This document shows, piece by piece, positions 1-5,702 of a DNA stretch of 14,301 bases. The stretch spans positions 1 through 14,301 of the forward strand of contig CAMKMR010000016.1 of assembly GCA_946413945.1 (NCBI GenBank). The letters are read 5' to 3'. Under the pieces are notes generated by a model. The model was not told where the DNA came from, did not search any database, and saw nothing but the letters and a program-made list of their open reading frames with translations. This stretch comes from an uncultured Lachnospiraceae bacterium (lineage in GTDB: Bacteria; Bacillota; Clostridia; Lachnospirales; Lachnospiraceae). The translations under genes and the position numbers were made by a program. The first letter of the stretch is position 1; every line of letters begins with the position of its first letter.

Positions 1-520
1 TCACACCCTCAGTCGATTCTTTTGAATTATTATCTGATGTGTTGCCTTTCTTTTGCTCTGATACATCTATCTTTTGTTCTTCCCCGGTCGGCTTTTTTTC
101 TTCTCCAGTCTGTTTTTGTTCATCCCCGGAAGGTTTCTGTTCTTCTCCAGAAGGCTTCTGCTCTTCCCCAGTCGGATTATGCTCTTCTCCGCTTGGCTTA
201 CCTTCTTCTCCGGTCGGATTTTGCTCTTCTCCAGTCGGCTTCTGTTCATCTCCGCTTGGTTTACCTTCTTCTCCAGTCGGCTTCTGCTCTTCTCCTGCCG
301 CTTTATTAGTTCCTGCTTTTGTTTTAATACTTATTATATTTCCGTTTTTATCATACTCATATTCTGTGACACTGCCGTCATCATGTTTTACAGATACAAC
401 CCGACCGTTTTCATCGTATTGGTATTCTTCAGCATTAACAAGCAATGCCTTTTTAAACATGCATGATAATAGGCAAACTGTCACTAAGACATATAGTGCT
501 TTATAAAATTTCTTTTTCAT
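1..520 (-). CDS. Secreted YD-motif protein with heptapeptide repeats (3' end beyond window)
   Basis: The frame starts at ATG 520-518 and stays open through 173 codons to the left edge, so the C-terminus is missing. An AAAGGGA ribosome-binding site lies just upstream. Residues 1-30 look like a signal peptide: a KKK start, a hydrophobic core at about 8-22, and a likely cleavage after V-N-A30, although a KK pair at 23-24 interrupts the hydrophobic stretch. Two YD motifs of the RHS/YD-repeat type follow (YQYDENG at 33-39 and YEYDKNG at 54-60). Residues 76-150 are a charged tandem heptapeptide, consensus G-E-E-Q-K-P-T/S. The last visible residues (about 151-173) are polar and not repetitive. YD repeats are known from secreted wall-associated or toxin proteins, which usually carry many more copies. 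Here the repeats look like a wall- or surface-spanning linker to an unseen C-terminal domain. Function unknown. It is separated from the VTC operon by about 600 bases and a terminator. Confidence 0.85.
   Translation of the reverse strand, partial: MKKKFYKALYVLVTVCLLSCMFKKALLVNAEEYQYDENGRVVSVKHDDGSVTEYEYDKNGNIISIKTKAGTNKAAGEEQKPTGEEGKPSGDEQKPTGEEQNPTGEEGKPSGEEHNPTGEEQKPSGEEQKPSGDEQKQTGEEKKPTGEEQKIDVSEQKKGNTSDNNSKESTEGV
71..295 (-). repeat. 21-bp minisatellite (about 10.7 copies) coding for a heptapeptide
   Basis: Units of 21 bp begin at 295 and run leftward every 21 bases, all in frame, ending in a partial unit at 85-71. The encoded units vary mainly at positions 4-7 (QKPT, GKPS, QNPT, HNPT, QKPS, KKPT). 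Units 2 (274-254) and 5 (211-191) encode the same G-E-E-G-K-P-S, and units 1-3 resemble units 4-6. This indicates that a 63-bp block of three units was duplicated. The array adds no frameshift and probably varies in length between strains. Confidence 0.9.
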
Positions 521-740
521 ACGTTTCCCTTTTATTTATTTCTTAAACTTCTAAAATACAAACTCAACATAAGCCCCATTTTTACTTCTCCATATTTCTT
601 CTCCTTTTCTCAAATAATTTATTCTTTTTATCGATCAAGCAATCTCCTATCTTTTCTTTTGAAGATATGCGCCTAAGCTAAAATAAAATAGTTAATAATT
701 GCTACTATCTGTGGTAGTTTATTTTTTTTGCTCCCGTCCC

Positions 741-752
741 GGAAACGTTTCC
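741..752. promoter_or_regulatory. Perfect 12-bp palindrome, LacI-family/cre-like operator candidate
   Basis: GGAAACGTTTCC is a perfect dyad with a central CG, the form typical of operators for LacI/CcpA-family repressors. It lies about 75-85 bases downstream of the predicted start site of the YD-motif gene, where a bound repressor could act as a roadblock. In RNA it could also form a small hairpin, or pair instead with the nearby TTTTCC (minus strand). Binding is inferred from sequence shape only. Confidence 0.35.
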
Positions 753-834
753 ATTTTGTAGGAAAATTTTTTTATTAATCTGTGTAAATAACCTTTCCTT
801 CTACACTCCACCATATGTTCACAATTTTTTCATG

Positions 835-864
835 ATTATAAAATCTATATTATTATTCCGTCAA
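835..864 (-). promoter_or_regulatory. Sigma-A promoter for the YD-motif gene
   Basis: On the minus strand, TTGACG (864-859) is followed by an 18-base spacer and TATAAT (840-835). The -35 matches 5 of 6 consensus bases and the -10 matches all 6. Transcription would begin near 828, leaving about 300 nt of leader before the ATG at 520. No terminator is visible between them, so this is probably the gene's own promoter, although a separate small RNA cannot be excluded. Confidence 0.65.
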
Positions 865-997
865 GGATAAATAATAAAAAAGATTGGAAATATATATTTT
901 CTGATTTCAATGATATTTTTTCTAACTTTATTTATCATATATAATTAGACACTCACTTATTCCAAGTTCATCATATTTAGCTGTATTATGATAGGCA

Positions 998-1040
998 AAA
1001 AAGAAAGGACCAATGTTCGCCGCATTGGTCCTTTCTTTTT
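998..1040 (-). terminator. Strong intrinsic terminator of the VTC/DUF4956 operon
   Basis: A perfect 18-bp inverted repeat (998-1015 with 1023-1040) encloses a 7-base loop. Its inner part is GGACCAATG/CATTGGTCC and its outer part is A-rich/T-rich, so a U tract follows the stem in either direction. It lies 84 bases beyond the DUF4956 stop. No plus-strand gene reads into it, so it probably serves the minus-strand operon. Confidence 0.85.
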
Positions 1041-1123
1041 GAGGCTATGTTTTTCACAGTCCCTTTATAATATATAATTAAAGACGTCTTTATAAGAATA
1101 TATCCGGCACGGAATATACATCT

Positions 1124-1801
1124 TTACAATTCGTCATCATGACTTACTTGTCTTGAAACGGCAATCTCCAGGTTTCCATTTTTTGTTCTAAGCTCATCTA
1201 TCAGTTTCTTAACTGAAGAATCATCCTTCATTTTAATGTTATAACTGATCTTATAGAGACTGCCCATATTTGCTGTTTTTACATCAATTATCTCAAATTT
1301 ATCTAAATATTTTTTAAAAATTTCTTCAAACTTTCCTTCAAAATCAAGATTCTCCGGAACCTGGATCTTAAGGACTCTGTCTTCTTTATTATCTCCACCA
1401 AAGTTTAATACAGTAAGGACTAACATGATAAGTGATATCACTGTAGCTAAAAGTATTGCGATTCCTATATAGCCCATACCCGTTGCAAGTCCTATAGCCA
1501 TTACTAAAAATATTGCTGATATCTCCTGGCCTTTACCTGCTGCAGATCTGAATCTTACAAGGCTAAATGCCCCTGCCACCGCAACACCAGTACCAACATT
1601 GCCATTTACCATCATGATCACTACTTGTACTATTGCAGGAAGGACTACGAGACTGATAATAAAGCTCTTGGAACATTTATTTTTTATATTATAGATCAGA
1701 GCTACAAAAAAGCCTGAAAAAAGTGATACCAGTGTTGCAATAAACATCTGCTGACCTGTAAGTTCTGTAGTTGTAAAAATACTTCCGAATATATTAAGCA
1801 T
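1124..1801 (-). CDS. DUF4956 domain membrane protein
   Basis: A 225-residue protein if translation starts at ATG 1801. That start is chosen because AAAGGAG lies 9-10 bases upstream and the protein then begins with the hydrophobic region; an upstream in-frame ATG at 1840 would add a basic stretch inside the preceding gene. The last four codons region of the VTC gene overlaps this start by 8 bases (ATGCTTAA), indicating translational coupling. Four membrane segments are visible (about 19-38, 47-65, 95-110, 112-133), with the conserved patch FSLVRFRSAAGKGQE at 79-93 between the second and third. A soluble C-terminal domain (about 137-225) has alternating beta/alpha patterning. The four-helix-plus-soluble-domain layout recalls MgtC, but that is only a topological likeness. 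DUF4956 genes commonly accompany VTC-domain genes. The biochemical role is not established; a membrane partner of the VTC enzyme is inferred. Confidence 0.85.
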   Translation of the reverse strand: MLNIFGSIFTTTELTGQQMFIATLVSLFSGFFVALIYNIKNKCSKSFIISLVVLPAIVQVVIMMVNGNVGTGVAVAGAFSLVRFRSAAGKGQEISAIFLVMAIGLATGMGYIGIAILLATVISLIMLVLTVLNFGGDNKEDRVLKIQVPENLDFEGKFEEIFKKYLDKFEIIDVKTANMGSLYKISYNIKMKDDSSVKKLIDELRTKNGNLEIAVSRQVSHDDEL

Positions 1802-2585
1802 ACGCCATTTCTCCTTTCTTTTCCTTGACCTTATTTTCATCTCCTACAGAAATTATAAAGGTCTTTACCGCTGCTTTTTCTAACATTTTTTCTGTTTCCA
1901 TCTCTATATAGCCTCTTCCATATTTTGAATATGAAATAGGGAAAATCCCTAATTCACTAAAGATATATGAAAGTTCAACCGGAAAAGCATTCGCGATCTT
2001 TACTTCCATCAAATGCTGGCCTTCTTCTAAAATGTCTTTTCCATAATTTCCACTTTTAAGTGAAAGATCATCCGTTCTCCATCTGATATTTTTATCAAAT
2101 GTAAGTCTTAACTGAGGATCCTTGATACCTGCCATGGCAATCCTTGTATAAGATATTGCCATCTTAGGAGCAAGTCCCGGATAATATTCTATAAAACTGT
2201 CGATTTCATTTTTAATCTGGACATTATCTGAATTTAATTCTCCCTTAGCCGTAAGATACTCATAAGCCATTTTATAAGGCGCTGATATTCTTCTTTTATA
2301 GACAATGCCATTATACTTTTTCTTTATCTCTATAAAGCTTGTTGAGTCATCTCTCGCCTTACCGTAACTTCTTAAGCGAAGCTTTTCTTTATACAAAGGC
2401 TTCTCTAAAGAAGTTCGGATCAGCTTAAAGTTATCTGTATCAAAATATATATTTAAGATATCTGTTTCCCCATAACTATCAACTTCTGCTATCCCTTTTA
2501 ATCTTTTGCGAAGTTCAGTGTATTGTTCTTTAGAAATCAGATATTTAATTTCTTTTCTTTTAAATACTTCTTGAAAACCAGCCAT
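1794..2585 (-). CDS. VTC-domain (polyphosphate polymerase domain) protein
   Basis: 263 residues from ATG 2585, which has AAAGGAAAG 7 bases upstream; an in-frame ATG at 2651 would add a very basic leader and has no such site. The sequence follows the VTC tunnel fold: an N-terminal KRKEIKYLI (9-17), NIYFDT (45-50), the basic strand KEKLRLRSYG (66-75), FIEIKKK (84-90), VYKRR (95-99), MEVKI (193-197) and YSKYGRGY (219-226). These are the Lys/Arg strands and the acidic E-x-K strand expected to line the phosphate-binding, metal-binding tunnel. In yeast Vtc4 this domain makes polyphosphate from ATP; bacterial homologues are named after it, with little direct proof of activity. There is no signal peptide or membrane segment, so it is cytoplasmic, probably at the membrane through its coupled DUF4956 neighbour. 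It could instead act on another polyanionic substrate. Confidence 0.85.
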   Translation of the reverse strand: MAGFQEVFKRKEIKYLISKEQYTELRKRLKGIAEVDSYGETDILNIYFDTDNFKLIRTSLEKPLYKEKLRLRSYGKARDDSTSFIEIKKKYNGIVYKRRISAPYKMAYEYLTAKGELNSDNVQIKNEIDSFIEYYPGLAPKMAISYTRIAMAGIKDPQLRLTFDKNIRWRTDDLSLKSGNYGKDILEEGQHLMEVKIANAFPVELSYIFSELGIFPISYSKYGRGYIEMETEKMLEKAAVKTFIISVGDENKVKEKKGEMAYA

Positions 2586-2666
2586 ATATATTCTTTCCTT
2601 TCTTTTTTTCCTTATCCTGTGTGGTCGTTTTCTTAACTTGGAGCATTTCATATACTTAGGATAGCT

Positions 2667-2701
2667 ATAATATAAAGTGCTTTGCTTAAAAATTGCTTAA
2701 A
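2667..2701 (-). promoter_or_regulatory. Candidate activator-type promoter of the VTC operon with 11-bp direct repeat
   Basis: On the minus strand, two exact copies of TTTAAGCAA (2701-2693 and 2690-2682) are spaced 11 bases start to start, one helical turn. They stand where a -35 would be, directly upstream of an AT-rich -10 (TATATT/TATTAT within 2674-2667). No good -35 hexamer is present. The arrangement resembles direct-repeat sites of OmpR/PhoB-type response regulators. The leader to ATG 2585 would be about 75 nt. Confidence 0.4.
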
Positions 2702-2754
2702 CAAAAAAGAAAAAATAGAATAATAAAAAAAATAATAGGATAATAAACACTAGA

Positions 2755-2791
2755 GTGATTCAGAATAGAAAAATAACGTGATTCAGAATAG
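2755..2791. repeat. Direct repeat of a 14-mer, 23-bp period
   Basis: GTGATTCAGAATAG occurs exactly twice, at 2755-2768 and 2778-2791, separated by AAAAATAAC. The pair lies in the gap between the antiporter terminator and the VTC promoter, about 80-120 bases upstream of the VTC -10. The spacing is close to two helical turns, so a regulator site is possible. No protein is coded here. Confidence 0.6.
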
Positions 2792-2800
2792 GAAATAAAA

Positions 2801-2845
2801 AAAAACCAGAAAAATATCAGCTTTGAAGCCTTTTTTCTGGTTTTT
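2801..2845 (-). terminator. Terminator of the PII-like/antiporter operon
   Basis: Arms 2845-2832 (AAAAACCAGAAAAA) and 2814-2801 (TTTTTCTGGTTTTT) pair over 14 bp, beginning 8 bases after the antiporter stop codon. The 17-base loop itself contains GCTT/AAGC. A run of T follows on the minus strand. The stem is weak in GC, but position and U tract support termination. Confidence 0.7.
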
Positions 2846-2853
2846 CTTCTGTT

Positions 2854-4056
2854 TTATGCCTTTTTCTTTACCTTTTGATCTACGGAAAGATCAAGTTCTC
2901 CGGCAGCTTTTAATGAAAGCTTTGAAATAAGTGGTCCGACTAATTCATAAATAACTATTCCGCAAAGAACAACTGTCTGTATCGTATTTCCAAATTCAGG
3001 AACCTGCTGCTTTGCAACAGTCACAAGACCTATGGCTACACCTTCCTGTGGAACCAGGGCCAGGCCTAAATATTTTTTAACAACCTTTGGAGCTTTTGAG
3101 ATACAGGCTCCGATATAGGCACCTGTGAACTTACCGATCACACGGACTACTACATAACATATTCCTACAAGACCAATCTTTGGAATTATCGTAATATCAA
3201 GGGCTGCTCCTGATAAAATGAAAAACATCATATATATAGGAGGAGTCATACGATCTAAAGGTTCAAATATTTTTTCAGTATACTTAGAAGTATTTGCAAA
3301 TACTGCGCTCATCATCATACATGCAAGAAGTGATGAAAGGCCAAACTGGCTGCATACTCCACAACAGATAAACACAAATACGATAGTAAGAGCCAACCTG
3401 TTACCTCTACCTGTGTAGAACCTTACAAGCTGAGTAAATATAAGTCCCAACACAAATCCAAAAACAAGAGCTTCCACAATTTCAAGGAGCGGCATCGCCA
3501 TTGCCTTTACTGAGAACTTTCCTGAATCTAAAACCTTTATCACTGCCATTGAAAGTCCAAATGATACTAAGGCCACCGCATCATCCATTGCTACAACCGG
3601 AAGAAGTGTGTTTGTAACAGGCCCCTTTGCCTTATACTGCTTACATATCATAAGAGTTGATGCCGCTGCTGTAGCAGATGCTATAGCTCCTAATGAAAGT
3701 GCAAGATGATAATCATATCCTAAAGAAAGAAGCACTATATCCAATAATATCGTTGCAGAAAATCCTTCCAACACCGCTATTACAACTGGTGATCTTCCGA
3801 CCTTTTTAAGATAGGATATGCTGAATTCTGAACCGATTGAAAAAGCTATGAATCCAAGAGCCGCGTCAGATACAAATTTCATATCGTTTACAGTATCTAA
3901 AGTAAGCAAATTTAAACAATGAGGCCCGATCAGAATACCCATCACAAGATAGCCGGTAACATTTGGAAGTTTCATGGCTTTTACTATCTTTCCTGCGATC
4001 AGCGCTGCAACAATGATAAATGCCACGTTTTCCATCAAATTTAATGAATTGCTCAT
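2854..4056 (-). CDS. CPA2-family cation:proton antiporter (Kef/NapA type)
   Basis: 400 residues with about 12 hydrophobic helices, covering the whole sodium/hydrogen exchanger domain. It exchanges a monovalent cation for protons across the cytoplasmic membrane. Family features seen: TGYLVMGILIGP (34-45) after the first helix, the paired acidic residues D158-D159 in VVAMDDAVALV (ion-binding pair of the DD type, known from electrogenic relatives), a basic helix RVIGKF (305-310), and LVPQEGVAIG (334-343). There is no TrkA-N/RCK or other C-terminal regulatory domain; the protein ends in a short charged tail. The start ATG overlaps the stop of the upstream PII-like gene by one base (TAATG), with GGAG about 10 bases before it, so the two are translationally coupled. 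Na+ or K+ specificity cannot be told from sequence. The missing regulatory domain may be replaced by the PII-like partner. Confidence 0.9.
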   Translation of the reverse strand: MSNSLNLMENVAFIIVAALIAGKIVKAMKLPNVTGYLVMGILIGPHCLNLLTLDTVNDMKFVSDAALGFIAFSIGSEFSISYLKKVGRSPVVIAVLEGFSATILLDIVLLSLGYDYHLALSLGAIASATAAASTLMICKQYKAKGPVTNTLLPVVAMDDAVALVSFGLSMAVIKVLDSGKFSVKAMAMPLLEIVEALVFGFVLGLIFTQLVRFYTGRGNRLALTIVFVFICCGVCSQFGLSSLLACMMMSAVFANTSKYTEKIFEPLDRMTPPIYMMFFILSGAALDITIIPKIGLVGICYVVVRVIGKFTGAYIGACISKAPKVVKKYLGLALVPQEGVAIGLVTVAKQQVPEFGNTIQTVVLCGIVIYELVGPLISKLSLKAAGELDLSVDQKVKKKA

Positions 4057-4409
4057 TATTCAACTACTCCTTCCACAAAATCAACTGGAAGTGTAAACAT
4101 TATGCCTGAATTGGGCTTATTTAAGTTACCGCATACTTCTTTAACTATCTTCTTTGCTTTTTCAAGATCTTCATCATTTAAAACAGTAAAGACTGTATAG
4201 TTCTTCTCTTTTTCATCATCATCATCCATTATATGACGAAGTATACCAAACATAGGAAGATCCTCATAATCTTCATTATTTATGACTGCTGCCATTCCCA
4301 TGCTGTCTATTATAGTAGAACCATGTATATCATTTTCTGCAAATGCCTTTATGACCTGATTCATACTTTCTTTATGTGTAAGCACTAAAACCAACATATG
4401 TTTATTCAT
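4056..4409 (-). CDS. PII-like small signalling protein linked to the antiporter
   Basis: 117 residues from ATG 4409, chosen because AAGGAG lies 9 bases upstream; an ATG at 4457 would add a lysine-rich leader with no support. The pattern is a ferredoxin-like beta-alpha-beta repeat as in PII/GlnB relatives: MLVLVLTHKE (5-14, first strand), helix 15-27, HGSTIIDSMGMAAVI (29-43, the strand leading into the T-loop position), a variable acidic loop including DDDD (62-65), YTVFTVLND (71-79), helix 80-96, and a C-terminal GIMFTLPVDFVEGV segment (102-115). PII-like proteins are trimers that bind nucleotides and control transporters or enzymes. It is not a classical GlnB: the uridylylated-Tyr loop and GlnB signatures are absent. 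Its one-base overlap with the antiporter gene suggests it regulates that transporter. Ligand unknown. Confidence 0.7.
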   Translation of the reverse strand: MNKHMLVLVLTHKESMNQVIKAFAENDIHGSTIIDSMGMAAVINNEDYEDLPMFGILRHIMDDDDEKEKNYTVFTVLNDEDLEKAKKIVKEVCGNLNKPNSGIMFTLPVDFVEGVVE

Positions 4410-4520
4410 AGTCTTTTTCTCCTTAAAATCAATCTCTTTTTGGTAAAAAAATTTCAATTGATCAAGTTTTAGATAGAAGTTTTATCTACAAGCTAAGCTA
4501 AAACTATCTGATTGAATTTT

Positions 4521-4534
4521 TGACACTCATGTCA
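4521..4534. promoter_or_regulatory. Dyad at the transcription start of the PII-like/antiporter operon
   Basis: TGACA-CTCA-TGTCA is a perfect 5+5 inverted repeat covering the start site (about 4531) predicted from the adjacent promoter. Such placement is typical of a repressor operator. The binding protein is unknown. Confidence 0.35.
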
Positions 4535-4537
4535 TAA

Positions 4538-4566
4538 ATAATAGTTTGAAACATTAAAAATTACAA
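4538..4566 (-). promoter_or_regulatory. Sigma-A promoter of the PII-like/antiporter operon
   Basis: On the minus strand, TTGTAA (4566-4561), a 17-base spacer and TATTAT (4543-4538). The -35 matches 4 of 6 consensus bases and the -10 matches 5 of 6. The predicted start near 4531 gives about 120 nt of leader before ATG 4409. Confidence 0.6.
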
Positions 4567-4611
4567 GGGTAAACTAAATTATCATTAACAAATAACGATA
4601 TATTCTTCACT

Positions 4612-4686
4612 AAAACCATCCTAAGACTTAAGTAAGATAAGCCTTCTTAGAACTTAATAATATAAGCCCTCTTAAAGCTTAATAAT
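4612..4686. repeat. Three degenerate 25-bp tandem repeats
   Basis: The copies at 4637-4661 and 4662-4686 differ at 3 of 25 bases (core ATAAGCC-TCTTA-A-CTTAATAAT). A more diverged copy precedes them at about 4612-4636 (CCATCCTAAGACTTAAGTAA). The array lies upstream of the PII-like/antiporter promoter and behind the trxB terminator. It has no coding potential on either strand. Confidence 0.6.
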
Positions 4687-4703
4687 AAATGAATTCCTAA
4701 AAA

Positions 4704-4728
4704 ATCTCCCGGAATAATCCCGGGAGAT
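4704..4728 (-). terminator. Intrinsic terminator after trxB
   Basis: Arms ATCTCCCGG (4704-4712) and CCGGGAGAT (4720-4728) pair perfectly over 9 bp with a 7-base loop. On the minus strand a run of six T follows the stem. It begins six bases after the trxB stop codon. This is the only clear terminator downstream of the exporter/regulator/trxB run. Confidence 0.92.
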
Positions 4729-4733
4729 CCTCT

Positions 4734-5648
4734 CTAAGCATTTTTATTGCAATATTCACATGCCATCAGTGCTGCAACAGCTCCATCTGAAGCTGCAGTT
4801 GTAAGCTGTCTTACTTCTTTTGTCCGGCAGTCTCCTGCTGTAAAGATTCCAGCTGTTTTGGTCCTCATATCCTCTCCTGCAAAAATATAGCCAGCTTTAT
4901 CCAGGTCCGTTACATTTTTAAAGTCTTCATTAGCCGGCTCCTGCCCTATGGCAACAAAAAGTCCTGATACTTTAATCTGCCTTTTTTCTCCTGTAAGTTT
5001 ATGGGTAAGCTCGAGGCCTTCAAGTTTTTCTTCTCCAAGAAGGGACGAAACACTCGAATTAAGGATAAATTCTACATTATCCTTTTTTCTTAATGCTTCT
5101 AAATTTCCTGCTTCTCCCCTGAACTCATCTCTTCTATGTATCAGATAGACTTTATTACAGTAATCTGAGAGAAACAAAGCATCTGAAAGCGCTGTATTAC
5201 CTCCACCATTTACTGCTACATCTTTTCCTTTAAAGAAAGCCCCATCACAGGTTGCACAGTAAGAAATACCTCTTCCTATAAGCTCTTCTTCTTTGTTTAT
5301 TCCAAGATGTCGGTTTTTTGCTCCAGTAGCAATGATAACAGCCTTAGCTTCATATAGATTTCCCTGGCTGCCTTTAACGATCTTTTTATCATTCTTATCT
5401 TCAATTTCAACAGCTTTTTCAAAAACAAGCTCTGCACCAAGATTAATCGCTTGCTGATAAAGATTTGTTGCAAAATCAAATCCACTTATCTTTGCTATTC
5501 CAGGATAATTCTCTATTTCCGGTGTATTGATTATCTGTCCGCCATATGAATATTCTTCTAATAACAATGCTTTTTTTCCAGCTCGCTGAACATATATCGC
5601 TGCAGCAAGACCTGCTGGCCCCGCCCCTATTATCAATACATCTGTCAT
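4734..5648 (-). CDS. trxB: Thioredoxin reductase (NADPH)
   Basis: 304 residues, the usual length of low-molecular-weight bacterial TrxB. It passes electrons from NADPH through FAD and a redox-active disulfide to thioredoxin in the cytoplasm. Seen in order: the FAD-binding GAGPAG (8-13), GGQIINTPEIENYPG (36-50), ATGA (107-110), the catalytic CATC (C131, C134), the nucleotide-binding GGGNTALSDA (148-157), HRRDEFR (171-177), which recognises the NADPH 2'-phosphate, and the FAD-contacting GIFTAGDCRTKEVRQL (267-282). The dinucleotide motif reads GGGNTALSDA where many TrxBs have GG(D/N)SAxEEA, a mild variation. GGAG lies 8 bases before the ATG. It lies 54 bases downstream of the OhrR-like regulator with no terminator between them, so cotranscription is likely. 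An annotation as a related flavin reductase is unlikely given CATC and HRRxxFR. Confidence 0.96.
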   Translation of the reverse strand: MTDVLIIGAGPAGLAAAIYVQRAGKKALLLEEYSYGGQIINTPEIENYPGIAKISGFDFATNLYQQAINLGAELVFEKAVEIEDKNDKKIVKGSQGNLYEAKAVIIATGAKNRHLGINKEEELIGRGISYCATCDGAFFKGKDVAVNGGGNTALSDALFLSDYCNKVYLIHRRDEFRGEAGNLEALRKKDNVEFILNSSVSSLLGEEKLEGLELTHKLTGEKRQIKVSGLFVAIGQEPANEDFKNVTDLDKAGYIFAGEDMRTKTAGIFTAGDCRTKEVRQLTTAASDGAVAALMACEYCNKNA

Positions 5649-5702
5649 TTTTTAATCTCCATTCTTATCTTAAATTCATTACTTAAAATCTTTAGCCGAT
5701 TC

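Larger units (their letters stand above)
521..1123. other. AT-rich non-coding region: terminator, promoter and long leader
   Basis: There is no convincing gene in these 603 bases. From right to left they hold a strong hairpin terminator (998-1040), a short YD-like open stretch (928-996), a sigma-A promoter pointing left (835-864), a 12-bp palindrome (741-752), and the roughly 300-nt untranslated leader of the YD-motif gene. I could not match the leader to a riboswitch class I know. Confidence 0.7.
4410..4733. other. Intergenic region with PII-operon promoter, structured leader, tandem repeat and trxB terminator
   Basis: No gene is seen in these 324 bases. From right to left: the trxB terminator (4704-4728), three degenerate 25-bp repeats (about 4612-4686), the minus-strand promoter (4538-4566), a dyad at the predicted start site (4521-4534), and a leader of about 120 nt. 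The leader can fold through TAGATA/TATCTA (4470-4475 with 4483-4488) or, alternatively, GTTTTAG/CTAAAAC (4466-4472 with 4498-4504). The two pairings share bases, so they cannot both form fully. Confidence 0.6.

Noticed and set aside
71..295. CRISPR-like regularly spaced repeats
   Set aside because: The 21-bp units are directly adjacent, without spacers, and keep one open reading frame, so they are coding tandem repeats.
39..506. Plus-strand Cys/Ser-rich open frame with FCSSP-type repeats
   Set aside because: It is the antisense of the heptapeptide array. The minus strand has a start site, signal peptide and YD motifs in frame, and its promoter; the plus frame has none of these.
521..830. Known riboswitch in the long leader
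   Set aside because: I looked for core motifs of c-di-GMP and cobalamin classes and found no match; only short stems are visible.
861..938. 25-codon hydrophobic minus-strand open frame in the AT-rich gap
   Set aside because: It has no ribosome-binding site, its end overlaps the -35 of the YD-gene promoter, and AT-rich sequence gives such frames by chance.
1802..1840. Upstream ATG of the DUF4956 gene
   Set aside because: It would add a basic leader fully inside the VTC gene; the ATG at 1801 has the ribosome-binding site and gives the usual family start.
4410..4457. Upstream ATG of the PII-like gene
   Set aside because: The added residues are lysine-rich and cover the AAGGAG site that serves the ATG at 4409.
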